From contig JAPLJF010000020.1 in assembly GCA_026388715.1 (NCBI GenBank), positions 1-64,000 of the forward strand: a DNA stretch of 64,000 bases, written 5' to 3'. The notes beneath the pieces were generated by a model that did not search any database, was not told the DNA's origin, and worked only from the letters and a program-made list of their open reading frames with translations. Positions 1-7,976 of the stretch are shown here, piece after piece. Positions within the stretch are counted from its first letter, which is position 1. Every line of letters begins with the position of its first letter. This DNA is from Deltaproteobacteria bacterium. Lineage in GTDB: Bacteria > Desulfobacterota > Desulfobulbia > Desulfobulbales > Desulfocapsaceae. The position numbers and the translations under genes are program-made.

Positions 1-1
1 C

Positions 2-115
2 AAATATTTACATGAATATATTAGTGAATTTTGTTACCGGTTCAATCGTCGTCTTTGGGAACATGAGTTGCCGATGCGTTTACTGAACGCCTGCTTGGGT
101 CATGTTCCGGTTTAA
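2..115 (+). mobile_element. IS1595-type transposase, C-terminal tail only
   Basis: An open frame enters from the left window edge and ends at a TAA at 113-115, giving 37 visible codons. The peptide contains EFCYRFNRR followed by LPMRLLNACL, which resembles the C-terminal end of IS1595/ISXO2-type DDE transposases. In that family YRFNRR lies close to the end of the protein. The catalytic core would lie left of the window, so it cannot be said whether the element is intact. No terminal inverted repeat could be assigned in the 100 bases that follow. Confidence 0.6.
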
Positions 116-170
116 CTGAAAATAGGACAGAGCCATATAAAGAAATAGATAAAATCGTAATGGTTCTTTC

Positions 171-183
171 TTAACGGCCCCTG
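171..183. repeat. Partial copy of dispersed AACGGCTCCT-type repeat (copy i)
   Basis: The short match TTAACGGCCCCTGAA lies between the transposase tail and terC. It corresponds to the right edge of the palindromic repeat family seen at about 3.0, 4.2, 5.5, 28.6, 33.5, 37.3 and 44.1 kb. Only the outer edge is recognisable. Confidence 0.35.
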
Positions 184-222
184 AAAAGCAGAACCCTTAA
201 ATTCGTACCAAGGATAGACACT

Positions 223-984
223 ATGGAATGGCTTGCTTCCCCCGAAATCTGGATGGCCCTTGTCACCCTGACCGCACTCGAGATTGTCCTCGGGGTCGAC
301 AATATCATCTTCATTGCCATCCTCGTCGGGCATCTTCCTAAACACAAGCAGGCCAGGGGCAGGACCATAGGTCTGGCCATGGCCATGCTCACCAGGATCG
401 GCCTGCTTTTCTCAATTACCCTGATCATGCGCCTGACCCATCCCTTTGTCACCCTGTTTGCGCATGGGATATCCGGCCGCGACCTGATCCTTATCGGCGG
501 CGGCCTGTTCCTGCTCGCCAAAAGCACCATGGAGATCCATGAAAGCCTGGAGGGCGAAGAACTTGAAGAGCGCTCCACCCATAAAAAATTCGCCTCCTTC
601 TGGCCCACCATCGTTCAGATCATGATCCTTGATATCGTCTTCTCGCTCGACTCGGTGATTACCGCGGTGGGGCTTTCCAACCAACTGGCAATTATGGTCG
701 CCGCCATTGTCATGGCCGTGGGGGTGATGCTTTTTCTGGCAGAAGCCATCTCCAACTTTGTTGAGAAACACCCGACCATCAAGGTCCTGGCCCTCAGTTT
801 TCTGCTGCTGGTGGGCATGGCCCTGATCGGTGAAGGATTCACCCTGCACATCCCCAAAGGCTATATCTACTTTGCCATGGCCTTTTCGGTTTTTGTGGAA
901 ATGCTCAACATGAGACTGCGCGCCAAGAGGATTGAACCGCTGCATCTGCGCAAATCGACTCCCATAGACCTGGACATCGAATAA
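223..984 (+). CDS. TerC-family integral membrane protein
   Basis: The 253-residue protein has about seven membrane segments. It carries the two TerC signatures: EIVLGVDN at residues 20-27 and DIVFSLDS at 137-144, whose acidic residues lie within the membrane. TerC/Alx/YoaE-type proteins are implicated in metal efflux (manganese in the Alx/TerC branch) and in metallation of exported enzymes. The start has an AAGGA ribosome site eight bases upstream. The next gene begins five bases after the stop, so the two are probably cotranscribed. The exact substrate cannot be read from the sequence. It is shorter than the YoaE proteins, which carry CBS domains. Confidence 0.9.
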   Translation: MEWLASPEIWMALVTLTALEIVLGVDNIIFIAILVGHLPKHKQARGRTIGLAMAMLTRIGLLFSITLIMRLTHPFVTLFAHGISGRDLILIGGGLFLLAKSTMEIHESLEGEELEERSTHKKFASFWPTIVQIMILDIVFSLDSVITAVGLSNQLAIMVAAIVMAVGVMLFLAEAISNFVEKHPTIKVLALSFLLLVGMALIGEGFTLHIPKGYIYFAMAFSVFVEMLNMRLRAKRIEPLHLRKSTPIDLDIE

Positions 985-989
985 CAGCC

Positions 990-2030
990 ATGCATTTTCA
1001 TACGGTCATTGTCGGCGCCGGCCCTGGCGGTCTTGCCTGCGCCAGGATTCTTGCTGATCATAATATCCAGACCCTGGTCATTGAACGGCATGAGACCATC
1101 GGCGCCAAGGTATGCGCCGGCGGGATCACCTGGGGCGGTCTGATCAGCCGCGTGCCGCAGGATATTGCCGAAAAATCTTTTCCGGTGCAGCACATCGTAA
1201 CCCGCCTCCAGAAGGTGCGCATTGAAGAACCGGCACCCATCATCGCCACCGTGAATCGGGTAAAACTTGGCAAATATATGGCCCAACAGGCCATCACGGC
1301 CGGGGCCGAGATCATGACCGGCTGGCAGGTGAAGGCAATCAGCGGGCAGACGCTGATCATGGAGCAGAAAGAAAGCAGGAGCCAGCAGGAGATCACCTTT
1401 GACCATCTGGTAGGGGCAGACGGCTCAAACTCGCTGGTACGCAGACATCTGGGACTGACAAGCAACAAGATGGGCATCGGCATCAACTACCAGATCAACG
1501 GCGATCTGCAGAAAATGGAGTGGCACCTGAACAGCCATTTCTTCAGGAACGGTTATGGCTGGATCTTTCCCCATAGGGAGACTCTTTCCATCGGCGCCTA
1601 TATTGCCCAGACCGTGATACCCGCCCAGCGTCTGAAAGATGGTCTCATTGCCTGGGCCGGGACCCTGGGATTTCCCCTTGAAAAAAAACAGGCCAGGGCC
1701 GAATATATCAACTATGATTATCAGGGTTGGCGGTTTAGCAGGATTTTTTTGATTGGCGACGCCGCTGGTCTGGCCTCGGGGCTGACCGGCGAAGGCATCT
1801 ACCCGGCCATCATCTCCGGTGAAGAAACGGCCCGCACCATCATTGACCCCGATCACAGCACTGATGTAATGGAAAATCTGATCCGCAAACAACGTCTGCA
1901 CAGCCGCATGGCAGACTGGACCGGAGCGAGTCCCACCTTCAACATCATTGCCGGAGAACTCGTGACTCTGGGGCTGCGATGTGGTTTAATTAAATTCAGC
2001 AAATTGGAAATGACGGCGTCTGGCAGATAA
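990..2030 (+). CDS. Geranylgeranyl reductase-like FAD oxidoreductase
   Basis: The 346-residue flavoprotein opens with a Rossmann FAD motif (VGAGPGGLACA, residues 8-18). It has a second FAD-contacting stretch near residue 253 (IGDAAGLASGLTGEG). The segment GAKVCAGGITWGGL after the first strand is typical of the geranylgeranyl/digeranylgeranyl reductase (ChlP-like) family, which saturates isoprenoid or other polyprenyl chains. The natural substrate in a non-photosynthetic anaerobe is unknown; quinone side chains or lipids are possible. The last five codons and the stop lie inside a repeat element (copy a), so the C-terminus (TASGR) is repeat-derived. Confidence 0.8.
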   Translation: MHFHTVIVGAGPGGLACARILADHNIQTLVIERHETIGAKVCAGGITWGGLISRVPQDIAEKSFPVQHIVTRLQKVRIEEPAPIIATVNRVKLGKYMAQQAITAGAEIMTGWQVKAISGQTLIMEQKESRSQQEITFDHLVGADGSNSLVRRHLGLTSNKMGIGINYQINGDLQKMEWHLNSHFFRNGYGWIFPHRETLSIGAYIAQTVIPAQRLKDGLIAWAGTLGFPLEKKQARAEYINYDYQGWRFSRIFLIGDAAGLASGLTGEGIYPAIISGEETARTIIDPDHSTDVMENLIRKQRLHSRMADWTGASPTFNIIAGELVTLGLRCGLIKFSKLEMTASGR

Positions 2031-2090
2031 CATATAAGGTGCCGTTCATGGCGTTACAATGTTACTGTTATTTTTGAACGACGGCTTAGG
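2014..2090. repeat. Dispersed palindromic repeat, copy a
   Basis: The right part, reverse-complemented, reads TAAGCCGTCGTTCAAAAATAAC, which matches the left ends of copies b and c. The left part GGCGTCTGGCAGATAACATA is the reverse complement of the right end of copy d near 44.15 kb. It overlaps the 3' end of the preceding reductase gene. Confidence 0.65.
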
Positions 2091-2149
2091 CTTCTCTGAA
2101 TAAGAACGCCCTTTCACTCATTAACTCTTCAACAACCAGAACGAAAACT

Positions 2150-2425
2150 ATGACCCCTACTACAACCAACAAAAGAATCAGGCCTCTATTCCTGAATATC
2201 GCCTTCATTGTTATCGGTGGCGCTATTCTCGTTTTCCTGTTCAACGCCCCGAAAGAGACCACGACAAAACTGCCCAAAGACCTAACTCACAGCCGGTTTC
2301 AGGAGATGGGGAAAAAAGAGGCTGAAAAATTCTGTACCGAGTGTCACTCCCCGAAAGGAGTGTCTCCCCTTCCCGAAGGCCATCCCCCTAAATATCGCTG
2401 TCTTTTCTGCCATAAGAGGCAGTGA
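2150..2425 (+). CDS. Small membrane-anchored diheme c-type cytochrome
   Basis: The 91-residue protein has a basic N-terminus, one membrane segment at about residues 14-32, and two CxxCH haem c attachment motifs: CTECH at 62-66 and CLFCH at 84-88. The two sites are close together and there are no other domains, so it is probably a tiny periplasmic-side electron carrier tethered to the inner membrane. It stands alone: the upstream gap holds repeat copy a and the following gene is on the other strand. It could be a truncated relative of larger NapC-type cytochromes, but the short form looks complete. Confidence 0.75.
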   Translation: MTPTTTNKRIRPLFLNIAFIVIGGAILVFLFNAPKETTTKLPKDLTHSRFQEMGKKEAEKFCTECHSPKGVSPLPEGHPPKYRCLFCHKRQ

Positions 2426-2459
2426 CTACACAATCAAACCATACTGGTTCTGACGCCAA

Positions 2460-2960
2460 TCAATTTAACAGATGTCTCTGTTCGCGTTTCTGCCTGATTT
2501 TTATAAAGAGACGCAGAGAGAGAAAATAACTGGCCAGAGCACAGGGAAGAGCCAGAACAGTCCCCCCAACCACCAGGACAATTGCCGCCTCATAGCCAAG
2601 CCCGACAAGGGCCTCCAGGGATTTCTGCAAGCCCGGATGTTGAAGCAGGATATCCAGCACCTCTTTTATCCGGGCCCAGGAGAGTTCGTATGGGGTAAGG
2701 GCATTGCCAACGATGGTGGCAAGATAATACTGGGGCACATAAGTTATTGGATTACAGACCAGAAGACTTCCCAGCAGGGCCGCAATGGTTGAGGTTCTGG
2801 TAATGATAGTGAGCGGAATAATGAGAATGGTATGCAGGGGCATAGTGGGGGTGATCCCAATAAAAACACCTATGGCAGTACCAATAGCCAGGGACTGGGG
2901 ATCCCCTTTCATCCGCATGAATTTTAAATAATAATATTTGACGATTCGTTTCAGATTCAT
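2460..2960 (-). CDS. DUF2062 membrane protein
   Basis: The 166-residue protein has three to four hydrophobic segments (about 24-50, 55-85 and 125-152). It carries the DUF2062 pattern, with an N-terminal basic stretch and IGTAIGVFIGITPTMPLHT followed by NPITYVPQYYLA. The family is widespread in Proteobacteria and has no established biochemical function; it is often found beside glycosyltransferases or ComEC-type genes. Here it lies downstream of tsaD on the same strand, separated by repeat copy b. Confidence 0.8.
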   Translation of the reverse strand: MNLKRIVKYYYLKFMRMKGDPQSLAIGTAIGVFIGITPTMPLHTILIIPLTIITRTSTIAALLGSLLVCNPITYVPQYYLATIVGNALTPYELSWARIKEVLDILLQHPGLQKSLEALVGLGYEAAIVLVVGGTVLALPCALASYFLSLRLFIKIRQKREQRHLLN

Positions 2961-2976
2961 CTGCTCATCTATTTTT

Positions 2977-3080
2977 TAAGCCGTCGTTTAATAATAAACA
3001 CACCATTGAAATGCCGCAACCGGCATAAGGAGCCGTAACGAAATGATAAAAAATTTAAAGGTCATTTCGTAACGGCTCCT
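2977..3080. repeat. Dispersed palindromic repeat, copy b
   Basis: The copy begins TAAGCCGTCGTTTAATAATAAAC and closes with a long hairpin. Arm 3029-3046 pairs with 3062-3079 over 18 positions with one mismatch. The outer edge TAGGAGCCGTTACG (minus strand) supplies the TAG stop of tsaD. It has the same layout as copy c. Confidence 0.75.
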
Positions 3081-4080
3081 AAAGTTGAGAACGTGAATAG
3101 ACATCCTGGTCATAAGAACCTGGCGCTGATTCCCGAGAGTAATAAAAACCGGCCATGGCAATCATCGCCCCATTGTCCGTACAGAAAGAGGGACGGGGAA
3201 CAAAAAGTGTCTTTCCCTCCTGTTGACAGCGGCTGAACATCGATTCGCGAAGCCGTGGATTGGCTGAAACCCCGCCACCGAGGACAACCGTCTGGATAGT
3301 GTGCCTCCTTGCGGCCAGCATGGTCTTCTCCACCAGGACATCAACAATGGCCTCCTGGAATGAGGCGCAGATATCAGCGAGTGGCAGGGGGATATCCATC
3401 TGTCTGCTCTGATTACAGTGGTTCAGCACCGCGGTCTTCAAGCCGGAAAAGCTGAAATCCAGCGATTCCTCTGTAAGCCAGGCCCTGGGGAATTTGATGG
3501 CACTGCTGTTGCCAGCCCGTGCCTCTGCAGAAACACGCGGCCCGCCTGGATAGGACAGGCCAAGGAGTTTCGCCACTTTGTCAAAGGCCTCGCCGGCGGC
3601 ATCATCACGGGTTCTGCCCAAGAGCGAAAAAGAGGTATGGCTCTGCGCGAGATAGATTGAGCTGGTCCCACCGGAGACGATGAGGGCAATATAGGGGAAT
3701 TCAGGTTTGTCATCTTCCAGAAACACCGCCAGCAGATGCCCTGCCATATGATCAACGCCGACAAAAGGAATCCTGGTGACATAGGAAAGGGCCTTGGCAT
3801 AGCAGAAACCAACGAGCAGCGAACCGATCAGCCCTGGCCCCTGGGTGACCGCGATCAGATCAATATCCTTGAGCGTCACGCCAGCCAGATCCAGGGCCTC
3901 ATGGACGATGGGCACGATGGATTCAAGATGCGTGCGGGATGCAAGCTCCGGCACCACCCCACCAAAACGGGTGTGGATCTGGTCCTGGCTGCTGAGCACA
4001 CTGGAGAGCAGAGTGTCGCTATCTCTGAGAACCGCGGCGGCTGTATCATCGCATGATGTTTCTATTCCAAGGGTAAGCAT
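3079..4080 (-). CDS. tsaD: tRNA N6-adenosine threonylcarbamoyltransferase TsaD
   Basis: The 333-residue ASKHA-fold protein transfers the threonylcarbamoyl group made by TsaC to A37 of ANN-decoding tRNAs, working with TsaB and TsaE. It starts MLTLGIETSCDDT. It has the metal-binding pair H111 and H115 (HMAGH), the VSGGTS phosphate loop near residue 136, and GGGVSANPRLR in the C-terminal half. Length is normal for the family. No tsaB or tsaE is seen nearby. Its stop codon TAG is formed by the edge of repeat copy b, and copy c lies just upstream of the start. Confidence 0.95.
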   Translation of the reverse strand: MLTLGIETSCDDTAAAVLRDSDTLLSSVLSSQDQIHTRFGGVVPELASRTHLESIVPIVHEALDLAGVTLKDIDLIAVTQGPGLIGSLLVGFCYAKALSYVTRIPFVGVDHMAGHLLAVFLEDDKPEFPYIALIVSGGTSSIYLAQSHTSFSLLGRTRDDAAGEAFDKVAKLLGLSYPGGPRVSAEARAGNSSAIKFPRAWLTEESLDFSFSGLKTAVLNHCNQSRQMDIPLPLADICASFQEAIVDVLVEKTMLAARRHTIQTVVLGGGVSANPRLRESMFSRCQQEGKTLFVPRPSFCTDNGAMIAMAGFYYSRESAPGSYDQDVYSRSQL

Positions 4081-4117
4081 AGTATGAATTCTTTAGGGAA
4101 CCTTTGGCAAAAAGACG

Positions 4118-4219
4118 AAGCCGTCATTCAAAAATAACTGCCACATTGAGATGCCCTGGCCAGCATAAGGATCCGTAACAAAATAAACAAAATAAACCGT
4201 TCATTTCATAACGGCTCCT
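4118..4219. repeat. Dispersed palindromic repeat, copy c
   Basis: The sequence runs from AAGCCGTCATTCAAAAATAAC to ATAACGGCTCC and aligns end to end with copy b, including the central ACATTGAGATGCC and GCATAAGGA blocks. The closing hairpin is more decayed than in copy b. It fills the divergent gap between tsaD and moaA. Confidence 0.7.
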
Positions 4220-4325
4220 AATATTTCTTGGCAAAAACAGAGGATTCAGGGTAATAAAAGTTTTTTATATATGATCTCTTTTGGAGAAAAAGTCAACGTT
4301 CGTACATATCAGGAACCCATTCATC

Positions 4326-5372
4326 ATGTATTCATCATCAAAAGCAACTATGCAAACAGAGCAGCTTGTCGATCAATATTCCCGGACTATTTCCTATCTC
4401 CGCCTCTCCATCACCGATCGCTGCAACCTGCGTTGTCTCTACTGCATGCCCCAACAGGGCCTCAATTCTTCTTCCCTCGTTAAATGTGCGGATCTGCTCA
4501 GCTATGAAGAGATGCTGCGGATCGTGGGTATTGCCGTCGGCATGGGCATGAATAAATTGCGCCTGACCGGCGGCGAGCCACTGGTCAGAAACGGGGTCAT
4601 GGACTTTATCCGCAGTCTGGCCGAGATCAAGGGGTTGGAAGATATCCGCCTGACCACCAACGGCGTCCTGCTCCATGAAAAGGCAGCGGAGCTGTACAGC
4701 GCGGGAATCAGAAATCTGAATATCTCGCTCGACACCATGAAACCCAAGCGTTTTGTCGAGATCACCGGGTCCGATCTTTTTGATCAGGTATGGCGGGGCA
4801 TCCAGACGGCCTGTGATCTGGGGTTCAATGTCAAGCTCAACATGGTGGCCATGAAAGGGATTAATGACGATGAGTTTGCTGATTTCGCCAGACTGGCGAC
4901 ACAAAGACCTGTTCAGGTGCGATTCATCGAATTCATGCCTATCGGCAATAAGGAGAGCTGGGACAGATCGCGGTTTATCTCCGCCGGTGAGCTCAAGGAT
5001 ATCTTCTCCACTCTGGGAACCCTGGAGTCCTCTCCCGGTTCACGGCTGGAAGGACCGGCCAGGGTCTATCGTCTGACTACTCCAGACGGGCAGACCGGCC
5101 GAATTGGTTTTATCAGCCCCATCAGTCACCATTTCTGTGACAAATGCAACCGGCTGCGCCTGACCTCAGAGGGAAGGCTGCGGGCCTGTCTGCTGCATGA
5201 TCATGAAACCGACCTGAAGACGATACTGCGTCAGGGGGGAACCGACAGTGACATCCAGGCAGCAATCCGCCAGACCATCCTTTCTAAGCCAAAAGGGCAT
5301 ACCCTGCAGGATGACCTGGCAGGACCAGGCCAGGTCAACTGCCAGGGCCAGATGTCACGCATCGGCGGCTAA
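4326..5372 (+). CDS. moaA: GTP 3',8-cyclase MoaA
   Basis: This radical SAM enzyme makes the first molybdenum-cofactor intermediate from GTP, together with MoaC. It shows the N-terminal [4Fe-4S] motif in DRCNLRCLYCMP, the TGGEPL stretch, and the C-terminal cluster ligands in CDKCNRLRLTSEGRLRAC. It ends in the Gly-Gly expected of MoaA. An earlier TTG at 4281 is in frame, but the ATG at 4326 has an AGGA about 11 bases upstream and gives a normal 348-residue length; ATG 4350 is a third option. No other moa genes are seen in the window. Confidence 0.93.
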   Translation: MYSSSKATMQTEQLVDQYSRTISYLRLSITDRCNLRCLYCMPQQGLNSSSLVKCADLLSYEEMLRIVGIAVGMGMNKLRLTGGEPLVRNGVMDFIRSLAEIKGLEDIRLTTNGVLLHEKAAELYSAGIRNLNISLDTMKPKRFVEITGSDLFDQVWRGIQTACDLGFNVKLNMVAMKGINDDEFADFARLATQRPVQVRFIEFMPIGNKESWDRSRFISAGELKDIFSTLGTLESSPGSRLEGPARVYRLTTPDGQTGRIGFISPISHHFCDKCNRLRLTSEGRLRACLLHDHETDLKTILRQGGTDSDIQAAIRQTILSKPKGHTLQDDLAGPGQVNCQGQMSRIGG

Positions 5373-5435
5373 ACCGTTGCAAGCAAGAAAATCCCTATAA
5401 TTTCTCGCACAGAGTTATTCCCTGGGTTTGCAACT

Positions 5436-5474
5436 GAATAGCCCTGCGCAAGATCAATCATGCAGGGCCTATTC
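5436..5474. repeat. Inverted repeat between convergent moaA and pheA
   Basis: GAATAGCCCTGC (from 5436) pairs with GCAGGGCCTATTC (to 5474) across a 14-base loop, with a one-base bulge. It sits where the two genes converge and overlaps the pheA stop codon. No clear T-run follows on either strand, so it is only a weak terminator candidate. Confidence 0.4.
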
Positions 5475-6572
5475 CGTAACGGCTCCTGCATTCTCATGGC
5501 AGGGATAGGAACCGAGCCATTCAAAATAAGAACAGATCTCCCGTAGGCGATCACAGCCCCGCCTGATCTTCTCGTCTTCAATATGCCCCATCATATCAAG
5601 GAAAAACAAGTACTTCCATTGTTTACCCTTAATGGGACGGGACTCGATCTTGGCCAGATTGATATCTTCCTCCGACAAAATCGTCAGCACCTCGTTCAAG
5701 GCCCCTGGTCTATCCATGAGCCCGAGGAGCAGGGAGGTGCGATCGGCGCCGCTGGGCGAAGGCGAATGATCGCCGATCACCAGGAAGCGGGTGGTGTTGC
5801 CCCGGTAATCCTCGATGCCTTTCACCACAACCTGCAGATCATAAGTCTTGATGGCAAGCGATGAGGCAATGGCCCCGATATTGGGGTTATTGGCGGCCAT
5901 CTGGGCGGCAACCCCGGTGGAAAAAACCGGCAGGGTTGGCGTGTGGGGCAGGTGTTTGCGCAGCCATTCACGGCATTGGGCCAGCGGCTGGGCATGTGAG
6001 GCCACGGTCTGGATATCCTCAATGTTGCCCGAGCGGCAGACCAGGTTGTGGCTGATCTCCAGCAGCACCTCGCCGCAGATCTTGACCTTATACTTCATGA
6101 ACGAATCAAGGGTGTTAAAGATGGAACCCTCAATGGAATTTTCCACGGGGACAATGCCGTAGTGCGTCCGGTTCTTCTCCACCTCGGAGAAGACATCATC
6201 AATGGATTCCATGGGCTCAAAGGTAGCCGAATGACCAAAATATTTGACCCCGGCCAGATGGGTAAAGGTGGCCTCGGGCCCCAGATAGGCCACGGTTATC
6301 TTTTTCTGGGAGAGCCGGCAACTGGTGATGATCTCGTTAAAGATGGAACGCAGGGCCGTCTCCGGAAAAACGCCTTTGTTCATCATGGTCAGCCGTTCAT
6401 AGATCTGCCGTTCACGCAGCGGATCCCATTTGGCCCGGTTGCTCTCGTTTTTCAGCCTGCCGATATCCTTGGCATAACCAATTCGCTCCTTGAGAAGGGA
6501 AACAATCTGATTATCTATGGCGTCTATCTGTTCCCGCACCTGGGCAATATCCGGTTTCTTTTCAGTTGCCAT
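5469..6572 (-). CDS. pheA: Bifunctional chorismate mutase/prephenate dehydratase
   Basis: The 367-residue P-protein converts chorismate through prephenate to phenylpyruvate for phenylalanine synthesis. Domains in order are an AroQ chorismate mutase helix bundle (about residues 8-90), the prephenate dehydratase domain starting at VAYLGPEATFTH (about 95-270, with TRFLVIGDH), and an ACT regulatory domain with ESRP (about 283-360) that normally senses phenylalanine. The last codons, reading AGAVTE and then TAG, coincide with the repeat core GGAGCCGTTACGGAATAG. The native C-terminus has therefore been replaced or extended by repeat sequence. Confidence 0.95.
   Translation of the reverse strand: MATEKKPDIAQVREQIDAIDNQIVSLLKERIGYAKDIGRLKNESNRAKWDPLRERQIYERLTMMNKGVFPETALRSIFNEIITSCRLSQKKITVAYLGPEATFTHLAGVKYFGHSATFEPMESIDDVFSEVEKNRTHYGIVPVENSIEGSIFNTLDSFMKYKVKICGEVLLEISHNLVCRSGNIEDIQTVASHAQPLAQCREWLRKHLPHTPTLPVFSTGVAAQMAANNPNIGAIASSLAIKTYDLQVVVKGIEDYRGNTTRFLVIGDHSPSPSGADRTSLLLGLMDRPGALNEVLTILSEEDINLAKIESRPIKGKQWKYLFFLDMMGHIEDEKIRRGCDRLREICSYFEWLGSYPCHENAGAVTE
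5471..5489. repeat. Partial dispersed repeat, copy h, inside the pheA 3' end
   Basis: ATTCCGTAACGGCTCCTGC matches the outer arm of copies b, c and d. It encodes the final residues of PheA on the minus strand. Confidence 0.55.
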
Positions 6573-6686
6573 GGTCTTTCCTGTTTAGTATTGATGAATT
6601 CAAAAATATTGCATATCGTAAAGAATACTTAAATACAGGTGAAAGAATTTAGGTGAAAGAAAAAAGTATGTCAAGCTGTAAAAAGG

Positions 6687-6716
6687 TTGATATAAGATCG
6701 ATGTGTGCGATAAGAT
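6687..6716 (+). promoter_or_regulatory. Possible sigma-70 promoter for the DUF39-larE pair
   Basis: TTGATA at 6687-6692 and TAAGAT at 6711-6716 are separated by 18 bases, in an AT-rich gap about 60 bases upstream of the DUF39 start. Each box matches the consensus in four or five positions. There is no other support. Confidence 0.35.
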
Positions 6717-6776
6717 CAAAAAGTATCATTATAATCGGCAACAGCAAACAGCCATTTCCTTGAGAGCGAAAAAGAC

Positions 6777-7976
6777 ATGAGCAATATCCAAAAGACATAT
6801 GAAGAGATTAACGCCAGGATCAGATCCGGTGAGGCAGTGGTTGTAACCGCCGAAGAGATGGTCGATATCGTCCGGGCCAAGGGACCTGAACAGGCCGCCC
6901 GTGAGGTCGATGTGGTGACCACCGGCACCTTTTCTCCTATGTGTTCGTCCGGCGCCTTTTTTAATTTCGGGCAGATGACTCCCACCATCAAGGCCTCAAA
7001 GGTCTGGCTGAACAAGGTGCCGGCCTATGCCGGCCTGGCAGCGGTAGATGCCTATATCGGGGCGACGGAACCGGCAGAGGATGACCCGCTCAACAAGATC
7101 TATCCCGGCGAATTCCGATATGGCGGCGGCCATGTGATTGAAGATCTGGTGGCCGGAAGAAAGGTCTTTCTGGAGGCCAAGGGCTATGGGACGGACTGCT
7201 ATATGGGCCGGAAGATGCAAAAGGAAGTGACCTTGGCCGATCTCCCCTACGCCTTATTGTGTAATCCGCGAAACGCCTACCAGAATTATAACTGCGCGGT
7301 CAACCTCTCGGACAAGACTGTTTATACCTATATGGGCATGCTCAAACCCCATTGCCGCAATGCTAATTTCAGCAGCGCCGGAGAATTAAGTCCCCTGTTG
7401 AATGATCCCCATTACCAGACCATTGGGATGGGAACCCGGATCTTCCTTGGCGGCGGAATCGGCTATGTCACCTGGCACGGAACCCAGCATAATCCCAATG
7501 TCCCGCGGACCGAAGGAGGCGTACCCCGCAAACCAGCAGGCACGATCATGGTCCAGGGCGACCTGAAGCAAATGTCCGCCAAATGGCTGCGCGGGGTCTC
7601 CATTCTCGGCTATGGCAATACCATGGCTGTTGGTATTGGTGTACCCATTCCCATCCTTAACAGTAAAATGGCGGCCTATACCGGGGTCTCTGACGCCGAC
7701 ATCTTCACCCAGGTGATTGACTATGGCTATGATTATACCAATGGCATTGCCCGCAACTACGGTGAGGTCAGTTACGCCCAGCTCAAATCAGGCTCCATTG
7801 AGGTGAACGGCAAACAGGTGCCCACCGCCCCGCTTTCCAGTATGGTCAAGGCCAGAGAGATCGCGGAAACCCTCAAAGGGTGGATCAGGGATCGCAAGTT
7901 TCTGTTAAACCAGCCGGCCCAGTTACTACCTGACGCGGAAATGATGAGCACGGGTGAGCAAGAATCTGAAAAATAA
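6777..7976 (+). CDS. DUF39 homocysteine biosynthesis protein (aspartate-semialdehyde sulfurtransferase type)
   Basis: The 399-residue protein matches the DUF39 family: VVTTGTFSPMCSSGAFFNFGQ near the N-terminus, then the glycine-rich GIGYVTWHGTQHNP and NVPRTEGG. In methanogens DUF39 proteins work with a small ferredoxin to make homocysteine from aspartate semialdehyde and sulfide, bypassing O-acetylhomoserine. Many archaeal members carry C-terminal CBS domains, which are absent here. No partner ferredoxin gene is adjacent. Instead the larE-like gene overlaps its 3' end by 23 bases, suggesting translational coupling and a shared role in sulfur transfer (inference). Confidence 0.82.
   Translation: MSNIQKTYEEINARIRSGEAVVVTAEEMVDIVRAKGPEQAAREVDVVTTGTFSPMCSSGAFFNFGQMTPTIKASKVWLNKVPAYAGLAAVDAYIGATEPAEDDPLNKIYPGEFRYGGGHVIEDLVAGRKVFLEAKGYGTDCYMGRKMQKEVTLADLPYALLCNPRNAYQNYNCAVNLSDKTVYTYMGMLKPHCRNANFSSAGELSPLLNDPHYQTIGMGTRIFLGGGIGYVTWHGTQHNPNVPRTEGGVPRKPAGTIMVQGDLKQMSAKWLRGVSILGYGNTMAVGIGVPIPILNSKMAAYTGVSDADIFTQVIDYGYDYTNGIARNYGEVSYAQLKSGSIEVNGKQVPTAPLSSMVKAREIAETLKGWIRDRKFLLNQPAQLLPDAEMMSTGEQESEK

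Noticed and set aside
4281..4325. TTG start for moaA giving a 363-residue protein
   Set aside because: The extra N-terminal residues are not MoaA-like, and ATG 4326 has a better ribosome site.
5436..5474. Terminator between moaA and pheA
   Set aside because: The stem is good but lacks a T-run on either strand, so it is listed only as an inverted repeat.
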